Below, piece by piece: positions 54,421 to 61,970 of a DNA stretch of 64,000 bases. The position numbers and the translations under genes are program-made. Each line of letters starts with the position of its first letter. Position 1 is the stretch's first letter. Origin of the DNA: Ruminiclostridium papyrosolvens DSM 2782 (GTDB taxonomy: Bacteria; Bacillota; Clostridia; Acetivibrionales; DSM-1351); NCBI RefSeq assembly GCF_029318685.1, contig NZ_CP119677.1, positions 3,959,001 through 4,023,000 of the forward strand. The letters are read 5' to 3'. The notes beneath the pieces were generated by a model that was not told where the DNA came from, searched no databases, and worked only from the letters and a program-made list of their open reading frames with translations.

Positions 54421-54450
54421 ATTATATATATTGAATTAATAGATATACAA
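54421..54450 (-). promoter_or_regulatory. sigma-A-type promoter upstream of the operon's first gene
   Basis: On the minus strand the -35 box TTGTAT (54445-54450) and the -10 box TATAAT (54421-54426) are 18 bases apart. The start would lie about 60 bases before the ATG of the first accC. The -35 box falls inside the perfect inverted repeat listed separately. Confidence 0.6.
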
Positions 54451-54466
54451 TAGTTTTTGTATATCT
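54441..54466. promoter_or_regulatory. perfect inverted repeat overlapping the -35 box, probable operator
   Basis: The arms are AGATATACAA and TTGTATATCT, 10 bases each, with six bases between. One arm contains the -35 box of the operon promoter. This placement is typical of a repressor site, for example for a TetR- or MarR-type protein. No regulator gene is in the window. Confidence 0.55.
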
Positions 54467-54561
54467 AAATATGAATCACCTCATAAAAAATTCTTTTTTG
54501 CATAGCTTCGCCACTACACATAGACTAAAAACCTATGTTACATAAAACCATGTAATGTTTA

Positions 54562-54714
54562 TCAAAATGCTGTTAACATGACCCACCAGCGATTAACAGC
54601 AATTAAAACTTTTAAATATTGAAAAAAAGATGATAGAATTAAGAAACTGTTGTTATCCCATAAACCATTCTGTCCGGGCAAGAATTTGCATGATTTGTGG
54701 TATTTTCTTTTCAT
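54562..54714 (-). CDS. possible 50-residue ORF, coupled to the preceding short ORF
   Basis: The ORF starts MKRKYHKSCK and contains a hydrophobic stretch (SFLILSSFFQYLKVLIAV). Its ATG overlaps the stop of the preceding short ORF as ATGA, so translation could be coupled, but it has no ribosome binding site of its own. I recognise no family, and chance is a serious alternative. Confidence 0.18.
   Translation of the reverse strand: MKRKYHKSCKFLPGQNGLWDNNSFLILSSFFQYLKVLIAVNRWWVMLTAF
54569..54600. repeat. 8-bp inverted repeat in the operon leader
   Basis: Arms GCTGTTAA and TTAACAGC are separated by 16 bases. In RNA this could form a modest hairpin, or in DNA an operator. There is no strong T-run after it, so it is unlikely to be a terminator. 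Confidence 0.4.
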
Positions 54715-54845
54715 CTACGTGAAATAATTATACAATATCGATGATTTATTGTCAAATTTATGAATTTTTTGCATCTGTAACGTATTTTACATTTTTTGTC
54801 ATTTTTTGTCGCAATCCGCAAACACCTAATATAATTACTAAGCAT
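54711..54845 (-). CDS. possible 44-residue basic ORF
   Basis: The ORF starts MLSNYIRCLRIATK and is rich in Lys and Arg. The ATG at 54843-54845 has AGGAG seven bases upstream and a promoter-like sequence before that. Against it: the perfect promoter at 54727-54755 lies inside it, and I see no family likeness. It may be a leader peptide or noise. Confidence 0.25.
   Translation of the reverse strand: MLSNYIRCLRIATKNDKKCKIRYRCKKFINLTINHRYCIIISRR
54727..54755 (-). promoter_or_regulatory. perfect consensus sigma-A promoter
   Basis: On the minus strand TTGACA (54750-54755) and TATAAT (54727-54732) are separated by exactly 17 bases, matching the consensus at every position. Transcription would start near 54720, giving a leader of about 365 bases before the first accC. 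Confidence 0.7.
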
Positions 54846-54872
54846 GACTTTTCTCCTGTTTATTATACTAAT

Positions 54873-54903
54873 ATTATAAAGTATAGCACATAAAATATGT
54901 CAA
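54873..54903 (-). promoter_or_regulatory. possible promoter upstream of the short ORF
   Basis: The minus strand has TTGACA (54898-54903) and TATAAT (54873-54878) with a 19-base spacer, longer than ideal. The ribosome binding site and start of the 44-residue ORF follow about 20-30 bases downstream. Confidence 0.35.
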
Positions 54904-54950
54904 ATTATAAAGGTTTAAAATAAGGTTGTATCCGGTAATATTGCACCAAA

Positions 54951-54999
54951 TAAAAAAAGTACTGAAGCTACTTATTTCAGGCTTCAGTACTCTTTTTTT
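54951..54999 (-). terminator. rho-independent terminator of the SLH protein gene
   Basis: A perfect 11-bp stem (AGTACTGAAGC with GCTTCAGTACT, 54958-54991) encloses a 12-base loop and is flanked by T-runs on both sides. On the minus strand it starts 16 bases after the SLH gene's stop codon. It separates the surface-protein unit from the biosynthetic operon. Confidence 0.9.
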
Positions 55000-55007
55000 G
55001 CAATTAA

Positions 55008-58000
55008 TTACTTACGAGTAGTTACCATCAGCTTTTTATCAAACTTTTCAACAACGGCTGCAACCTCTGCACGAGTTGCTGTTCCCTTTGGGTCGAAACG
55101 ATTGCCGTTCTTGCCACTGATAAGTCCAAGACTCCGCATTAAATATACAGCTTCTTTTGCCCAACTGCTTACATCCTTATCATCAGCAAATGGAACTGAT
55201 ACATTATCTGTAGCCGGAACTGACAATTTTTTAGCCTTTATATAGTTTGCAAACATAACTGCCATTTCCTCACGTGTTATGCTTCTTTCAGGCTTAAACA
55301 GGTTGCCTCCTGCGCCGTTTACTATACCATTTTCTGCTGCCCAAGCAACGTAGGGGCTGTAATAGGCAGTTTTTTTCACATCCGAAAATCCTGATGTTTT
55401 TCCTGATGTATCTGCGCCATCCAGTTTTCCTAGTATTGTTACCATCATTCCTCTTGTAAGGGAAAGACCGGGTGCAAACTCTGAACTGCTAATACCGCTC
55501 ATATATCCCTTGTCAAATACATGTCTTACCGGTGTATAGAACCAATCTGACAATTTAATATCCTTAAACTGATTTTTCCAACCGGAACCTTTTTGCTCAA
55601 ATATCGCTGTAACACTTGTATTTTTAGTTACATTTTTATCTTTTCTGGTTGGTGCTGTTACACCATCGCTCCATCCTACAAAGCTGTAGCCTTCATCTGC
55701 AACAGCAGTAACCTGACTGCCGGTTCCATTGCGATATACAGTTTGTTTAATGTAACCGTAAAGACTTCCACCCTTGCCCGCTGAATACTCTAAACTAAAA
55801 TAATTAGCTCCGCCACCGCCGTCATTATTCACAACCTTAACCTGCATCTGAGGGGATAAATTATCTCTGTTAGAAACATTCTGTGGGAGTACAAGTGCTC
55901 CCCTTATATTATATGTTCCGGCAATATTGCTGTTGTATCCGCTTTCAAGCCATTCAACGGCGCAACTGATTTTTGTGCCGTCATTCAAGGTTACACATGC
56001 CTTTTCCGGCATTTTGAGCTTTGAAAAAGCTGTGCCTCTACTAACACGTACTGATTCAAAGGGGTCTACAGACGCCACATTCTTTTTCACTACAAAATCT
56101 ATTTTGTCTGAAATATCAAATTCTCCTCGGCTATCTGCTACATCTACCAGATAATTACCTTTTGCATGAAGCATAATATTGAAATCAGCAATATCAAGAG
56201 CATTCTGTTTCAGCACCAGTGTATTATCCCGGACACTTAAATATGGATTTTCATCCACACTCCATTCTACTGATGTTCCAATAAGCATATCAGGTATTGA
56301 AAGTCTTGCAACCACATCACCGTTTTTTGCCATAGCATCAATATCAGTATTTGATATTCGTATTGTTTCAGGCTTTTTAGCTATTGGCTCTACACTTATA
56401 TTTGCCGTTGCTTCCAGAGAGTAGTTGTCGGTTACGGGATATTCACACATTACAACCGCATCACCTGCATAAATACCGCTGATTTCTCCCTGCTCATTAA
56501 CCTGCAATTTATCACTGCCATAAATGGTCCGGAATTTTGCTCTACTGTTGTCCAGTAAAAATGACTGTCCTTTTTCAGTAATTCCGTATACCTTCAGTTG
56601 TGCAGCATCGCCCTTTGCCAGTGTGAAGGCTTCATCTTCCTTCAGTTCATTTTGATTCACTTTGAGCTTCACATCTACAAACCTTGACATTTCGGAAGGA
56701 ATAACACTGCAAAGCATTGTAGTTTCATTCCCCGCCAAATCAACAGCTTTTATCTCAATATTTTCATTTGATACATTTCCGGAACCGTTATATTTAAACT
56801 TGCCGTTGGAAACCGCTACAGGTGTTCCTGATACATAAACTCTGGCGTTTGCCTCAGCCGTACCTGTGATTGTGTAGCTGCCTGCCGTACTTTGGACAAC
56901 GGCGCTGTCCAGCATTAATGACGGAGGAGTGGTATCTGCAGTAACATTTACTGTAAGCATTGTATAATCATTATTTTCATTGACGGCATAGAAATCAAAT
57001 ACAGTACCGCCCTCATCAAATATCAGGTCGTCAGACAGAATTTTATCAAGAACATATGGCTCGTCTGCTTTGAGCTCCAATAGATTATAACCGCCATAAT
57101 TACCGTCAATTCTGTACATTACACTTACATCCTGGTCAGAAAGCAATGTTATATTACCTTTATTGTTGTTGGTAGTAAGCTCAAAAACATTCTCAGTCTG
57201 AGTCATGTTTCCTTTTCCCATTGTATCTGACTTTGCAGGACTGATACCGTTAACAGTTACAGACAACTTTGCAGGCTTAGGTTTTGGCAGGTATACAGGC
57301 TCTGTAATATAAACATTTCCTTTATAGGTCGTAAACCCGCTTTCACTCTTTTTGTACGCATATACCATTGCGCGGTACGATTTATCCGGCTCGACTGTCA
57401 CTGTTTTATAGCTGTCCACAACAGGATTCCCATTTTTGTCCATTTGGTAGCTTCCGTCATTGTTTACCTTATATACAGGTACATCCATTGAGCTATTGAA
57501 ATATACCTCTGTTTTGTTTGTATCCATTGTTTCAAATCCATCAATTGCCTTTGCATTTTCATCAAGCAGTTGTACAAAATATCCGTCGGCTTTTTCAGAA
57601 GGGGTATATTCCAGTTTCAGCTGTCCGTCTCCTGCCGGTGAAAGCTTTGCATTTTTTATCTCTCCGGGCATATTCGGATTTGTATATCTGAAGGTTTTGT
57701 CTGCCATCGCTGAAGATACTGTGTTTCCATTTTCATCATATAATATGGTTCTTACTCTGTAATCTCCTGTAGCAAAGCGTTGTTCCAGCTCTGATAGGTT
57801 AAAACTGTACGTTCCCTTTTTGGCATCAATACCCTCTTTAACCTTAACCCCGGAATCAAAACCTTTCAGCAGCGAGGCATAATAGGCATTCTGCTCCTCT
57901 TCACTCATAGTCTCAAGTTCCTGCTGGCTCTTTGTATTTTGCTTCACTTCATCACCTGATGAAACATATACACCTACAGTGTACCCGTCCTGAATATTTT

Positions 58001-61000
58001 TAGTTGTCCAGTCAACCTTTACAGTGTCGTTTGACAGCTGTGAATCCAGAACATCAATCTCTGGAAGTGATGCAACATTGTAGCCTGTTACTTCCAAAGG
58101 CTTGGTTGAAACTACCTTCCACTTTCCTTTTTGGTTCACCGATACATTTATGGTATTTTCTTCTAAACCACTTTTCGATTTATCCGCAGAAATAGTTTGT
58201 ACAAGACAGTTTTCATTCATTTTGAGTGAATATTCCTTACCATTTGGGTCATACACCTTAATAACATCATTTACATTCTGGGGTAATTTATCAAGTTTCA
58301 GACTAAACAGTCCATAATCATCCTGAATGTCTATATTATCGTAAGTATAGGTTCCTTCGTTATCCATCAAAACAAGGTAATCTTCAGAGTTATAGCATTT
58401 TTTAAAATTACTTCCAACCAATGCTACACTATCGGCGTTTGAATCTCCTGAGCTGTGATAAATGCCTATAGAATTTTCAAGTTCTTCCCGGGGAATGTCA
58501 AACTGATTTTCAAGGTAATCCCAATCATCGAAGAATTTTACCTTTCCATCTGCCCAATAATATGAAACCGATATTGGTATGCCGATAATCCTTATTCCCA
58601 GATATGCTCTGTAGGTTGAAAGTTCTGCCATAATTGCCATAAGTTCAATTCCGCCTAAAACCGGAATCCAGTCAGGTATAAAGACTCCTACATAAGCCTT
58701 ACCGCCAAAGGACAGAGGGCCGAATATGCCGTTTATACTCGGGTTATAGGAGAACCACGCCGAGGCCTCACCTTTGAGTATCCCTAAAAAATTGGCTTTA
58801 AAGCCTGCGCTTATGTCAAACCCCGGTTCTTTCTTGCCATTGTGTTCAAGTTCATACATATAAAGCTGGAAGTACGCAGACTCCAAGACTTTAAGTCCTA
58901 CAATTTTACCTTCTGAGGCTTCAAATTTAAAACCTGTACCACCTACCGATATTTTTATTGTATCCAGAACAAAGGAATAGAGAGTGGGATCCGCATAGCC
59001 TGAAATAAGTGCTACTGTTACAGGAGGGAATTTCCCATAATTGCCCTTTAATTGCTTGTAGAGGTTATAAACACCACCGCCTATTTTTGTAAGAAAACCT
59101 GCCGGGCCCAAAGGAATACGCAAAACATCTCCACCTAGTACAAGCTCTACGGAATCCGGGTAAATCTTACCTCCTGTTTCTAAAACAAGTGAAAACAATC
59201 CGTTTGCCTCAAAGGCATCTCCTACTTTTAGTCCGGCTGCAATTTGCATAAACCAACCGTCATAGTCTATGGAATTCACCTCAAATGCTGCCTTTGCTCC
59301 ACCTTTTGTAAATGCGGGAACTGAATCAGAAGTCAGATTTACACCGCCACTTGCCTTTACACCCACAAGCTCAGTTGAGTTTGTCTGATCGTTGACACCA
59401 TAGCGCATTTCTTCCATATTAAGCTCTAAGAAGCTGTCATTTTTCTGACCGCTGGACACAATTTTATTATTTTTGTCCATTTTTTCAAACTTTTCTTTTG
59501 CCTTATCAACATTTTCATTCTTTTGCTTTACTTGTGCTTTTTCTTTTTCAGTCATTCCGGGCTTTTCTTTATAAACGTCGGATTTCTCATCGTCATCCTC
59601 TCCATTTGATGCTTTTGACCACCATGGAAGCTCTACGCTGAAGGACCCTCCCAAGGATATTGTTTTTTCGCCGAATACAGCGTTTTTGACTGCAATCCTG
59701 AAGCCTGTCAAAGCGCCCAATGCCTTAAACAGTTCGCCGCCTACAACATTGGCAGGAGTTATTATTTCAATATCCTTCCCGCCTTCCTTGGCATTTTCGT
59801 CACCACGAAGTGCGTAGTCGGTACCGTCTTCAAGGCAGGTATAAAACTGGCCGTAATGGAACATGTACTCACCTACATAAAGTGCTCCGTCCCCTGCCAT
59901 TACCAGTGAATCCGATATTTGCCCCCACCATTTCCAGCCTTTAAACTTTTCCTCATATGACTTTCTCAAAAGTTCCTTCTGCTCCGATGTAAGGGGCTTT
60001 CCTGTTGCTTGGTCCCTAAGCTGATCCAAAGATTTTGGAGTGTCATTATATCTTGTCAACGTTATGCTTTTGCTTGTACTTAAAGGTGAAGCCACAAATT
60101 TAATGGCATTATTTATAATTGAGCCTGATTCAATTGTGTATGAAGTTACCCCATTGGCATTATAGGAGGAAACCTCACCTCTTACAGTAAGCAGTATATT
60201 ACTTTTAATATCATCAACATAATCTTTACGTTTTTCCGCACCCATTGTCTTTATTAAATAAGCATTCAGGTCTGCCATATCTTCTTCTTTTTCCACCATA
60301 ATTACATCATAGACAGGCTTTCCGTTATCTTCTTTGAATGAGCCGATTAACATAACTCCGTATTGCTTACGGTCATATTTTTTGTCATTGGAAATCTTAA
60401 AAGGCATGGACATATTTCCATAGTTTTTGCTTTCAAGGCTGACTGAATAATTTCCTTCTTTGAAGTTGCATTTGGAATTGTCCAGCTTCACTGTCATAGT
60501 ACCATTATCAGAAATATTCACGTCTGCACGTGATATTGCATATTTGTTATTTGAATCTGTATTATACAAGTAAACTTGCCAATCATAATCTGCCTTTAAA
60601 AGGTTAAAATCATTTCCTTTTATGACAACTTCTTTTTTTATGGCACCCGAATAAATGACTGACGGGGTAATTTCCGTCATCTGCATGGATGGAGGTAACC
60701 CTTTTGCCGATGGAAGAATAACATATTTCATAGATTCTGCACGTTTCTCCCCATTTGTAACCACCACCCCCAACTCGGCAACGGAGGTACTTTGCATAAT
60801 TTTAGGCTCAACCAGATAAGTGACTGAGGCTGTATCCCCCGCTTCAATGGTTTTTATGGTTTGCATTTCATTTTGCCCCGTATATAGAGCCAGTTCTTTA
60901 GAAAGCCCCAGTGTAACCACAAAGTTATTTAAGGTAAGCATAGTATTATTTTTTACATCTACCTTAACTTCAAAATAGCCTTCATGATTTCCTGAAATAT

Positions 61001-61955
61001 AACCATCCTTTTTAGCGTTTAAGGACAACTTCTGAGGTGCACCTATTTGTACACTGTAATCATCGCTGTTGTAAGAAGCATCCGATATACTTCCTATACC
61101 ATAAAAGGTTTCATATGTACGGGTTTCACCTACTGCAAGGGTTTTGGCATCATAATAAAGAGCCACCCCACCGTCAGCACTTCCATAACTGTTCATGTTG
61201 GTTGAAAAATTAAGGAGAGGATTTGTTTTCACATCCCATTTGGTTCCATAAAGGGTGTTCCAGTGTGCCATAATAACTTTGGATGGAGCAATTGCACCCT
61301 CCCAGCCCGATAAAAGCCCATATGTAATTACATTTGGAGCAAATCTCTGGTCATAAGCCTGCCATATCTGTGGAATGTCGTCTCCCTTTAGAACTGTTTC
61401 GTTGGTAATAAAGCCTCCATTAACGACAAACGCTGCCCCATCATTTGAGCCTAACTGTGTATCCATGAGAATTCTTGCACCCAGTTCAACTTTCTTATTG
61501 CTGCCGTTAGAAATCTGGTATGCTACACGCATATTTCCCACATTGGGATTTGCTTCATCTACAATTAATGTTAAGGTCTGAATTACCTCTACATCATTGA
61601 CTTTCCATACTGTTTTGCATATCCTGTCGTTTTGCTGTGTTTCTGATATAACTCCGCCCTTGATTCCGTAGCTGTTTCCAAATATGTAATCCTCACCGTC
61701 AATACGGATTGTGGTAATAGACGTTTGAGGCTCCTTGTTCAGATACAGTAGTCTCTTGTCATTATCTTTTTGTGTAGTCGTAAGACCTTCAGTGGTTGCA
61801 AGTGAATATCTGCCGTCTGCTTTATTTACAATATATTCAACAAAACCGTTCTGCACCGTTATGGGTTTGCTTGCCTCCTGAGCCGCAAATACATTAGGTC
61901 CTAAGAAGGTAATTAAAAATGCGGCTAAAATAACAATTGAAATAACTTTTTTCAT
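55008..61955 (-). CDS. giant secreted multidomain protein with three C-terminal SLH domains
   Basis: The protein is 2315 residues. The signal peptide MKKVISIVILAAFLITFLG is followed by a likely cleavage after VFA. A beta-rich N-terminal region (about 30-330), Ig/CARDB-like stretches and a charged helical linker (near 800-850) come next. A large central domain, fibronectin-III-like segments (about 1390-1560) and an Ig-like module (TPPSLMLDS..., near 1690-1750) follow. Near 2040-2110 an InlB-repeat-like module contains YSFVGWSDG. Residues about 2131-2315 are three SLH domains (FKDIKLSDWFY, FSDVKKTAYYSPYV, FADDKDVSSWAKEAV), which bind pyruvylated cell-wall polymer and anchor the protein at the surface. 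The start follows GGGGGA. The gene lies 15 bases after the next upstream gene, so they form an operon, and it is closed by the terminator beyond its end. It is probably unrelated to the PKS cluster. Confidence 0.9.
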   Translation of the reverse strand: MKKVISIVILAAFLITFLGPNVFAAQEASKPITVQNGFVEYIVNKADGRYSLATTEGLTTTQKDNDKRLLYLNKEPQTSITTIRIDGEDYIFGNSYGIKGGVISETQQNDRICKTVWKVNDVEVIQTLTLIVDEANPNVGNMRVAYQISNGSNKKVELGARILMDTQLGSNDGAAFVVNGGFITNETVLKGDDIPQIWQAYDQRFAPNVITYGLLSGWEGAIAPSKVIMAHWNTLYGTKWDVKTNPLLNFSTNMNSYGSADGGVALYYDAKTLAVGETRTYETFYGIGSISDASYNSDDYSVQIGAPQKLSLNAKKDGYISGNHEGYFEVKVDVKNNTMLTLNNFVVTLGLSKELALYTGQNEMQTIKTIEAGDTASVTYLVEPKIMQSTSVAELGVVVTNGEKRAESMKYVILPSAKGLPPSMQMTEITPSVIYSGAIKKEVVIKGNDFNLLKADYDWQVYLYNTDSNNKYAISRADVNISDNGTMTVKLDNSKCNFKEGNYSVSLESKNYGNMSMPFKISNDKKYDRKQYGVMLIGSFKEDNGKPVYDVIMVEKEEDMADLNAYLIKTMGAEKRKDYVDDIKSNILLTVRGEVSSYNANGVTSYTIESGSIINNAIKFVASPLSTSKSITLTRYNDTPKSLDQLRDQATGKPLTSEQKELLRKSYEEKFKGWKWWGQISDSLVMAGDGALYVGEYMFHYGQFYTCLEDGTDYALRGDENAKEGGKDIEIITPANVVGGELFKALGALTGFRIAVKNAVFGEKTISLGGSFSVELPWWSKASNGEDDDEKSDVYKEKPGMTEKEKAQVKQKNENVDKAKEKFEKMDKNNKIVSSGQKNDSFLELNMEEMRYGVNDQTNSTELVGVKASGGVNLTSDSVPAFTKGGAKAAFEVNSIDYDGWFMQIAAGLKVGDAFEANGLFSLVLETGGKIYPDSVELVLGGDVLRIPLGPAGFLTKIGGGVYNLYKQLKGNYGKFPPVTVALISGYADPTLYSFVLDTIKISVGGTGFKFEASEGKIVGLKVLESAYFQLYMYELEHNGKKEPGFDISAGFKANFLGILKGEASAWFSYNPSINGIFGPLSFGGKAYVGVFIPDWIPVLGGIELMAIMAELSTYRAYLGIRIIGIPISVSYYWADGKVKFFDDWDYLENQFDIPREELENSIGIYHSSGDSNADSVALVGSNFKKCYNSEDYLVLMDNEGTYTYDNIDIQDDYGLFSLKLDKLPQNVNDVIKVYDPNGKEYSLKMNENCLVQTISADKSKSGLEENTINVSVNQKGKWKVVSTKPLEVTGYNVASLPEIDVLDSQLSNDTVKVDWTTKNIQDGYTVGVYVSSGDEVKQNTKSQQELETMSEEEQNAYYASLLKGFDSGVKVKEGIDAKKGTYSFNLSELEQRFATGDYRVRTILYDENGNTVSSAMADKTFRYTNPNMPGEIKNAKLSPAGDGQLKLEYTPSEKADGYFVQLLDENAKAIDGFETMDTNKTEVYFNSSMDVPVYKVNNDGSYQMDKNGNPVVDSYKTVTVEPDKSYRAMVYAYKKSESGFTTYKGNVYITEPVYLPKPKPAKLSVTVNGISPAKSDTMGKGNMTQTENVFELTTNNNKGNITLLSDQDVSVMYRIDGNYGGYNLLELKADEPYVLDKILSDDLIFDEGGTVFDFYAVNENNDYTMLTVNVTADTTPPSLMLDSAVVQSTAGSYTITGTAEANARVYVSGTPVAVSNGKFKYNGSGNVSNENIEIKAVDLAGNETTMLCSVIPSEMSRFVDVKLKVNQNELKEDEAFTLAKGDAAQLKVYGITEKGQSFLLDNSRAKFRTIYGSDKLQVNEQGEISGIYAGDAVVMCEYPVTDNYSLEATANISVEPIAKKPETIRISNTDIDAMAKNGDVVARLSIPDMLIGTSVEWSVDENPYLSVRDNTLVLKQNALDIADFNIMLHAKGNYLVDVADSRGEFDISDKIDFVVKKNVASVDPFESVRVSRGTAFSKLKMPEKACVTLNDGTKISCAVEWLESGYNSNIAGTYNIRGALVLPQNVSNRDNLSPQMQVKVVNNDGGGGANYFSLEYSAGKGGSLYGYIKQTVYRNGTGSQVTAVADEGYSFVGWSDGVTAPTRKDKNVTKNTSVTAIFEQKGSGWKNQFKDIKLSDWFYTPVRHVFDKGYMSGISSSEFAPGLSLTRGMMVTILGKLDGADTSGKTSGFSDVKKTAYYSPYVAWAAENGIVNGAGGNLFKPERSITREEMAVMFANYIKAKKLSVPATDNVSVPFADDKDVSSWAKEAVYLMRSLGLISGKNGNRFDPKGTATRAEVAAVVEKFDKKLMVTTRK

Positions 61956-61970
61956 GGATGTTGTCCCCCT

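Larger units (their letters stand above)
54356..55007. other. intergenic control region between the SLH gene and the biosynthetic operon
   Basis: About 650 bases carry no established gene. From right to left they hold the terminator of the SLH gene, a possible promoter and a short ORF, a perfect consensus promoter, a second short ORF overlapping the first, an inverted repeat, and the promoter and palindrome next to the first accC. The region is strongly AT-rich. It marks the probable upstream border of the cluster. Confidence 0.75.
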
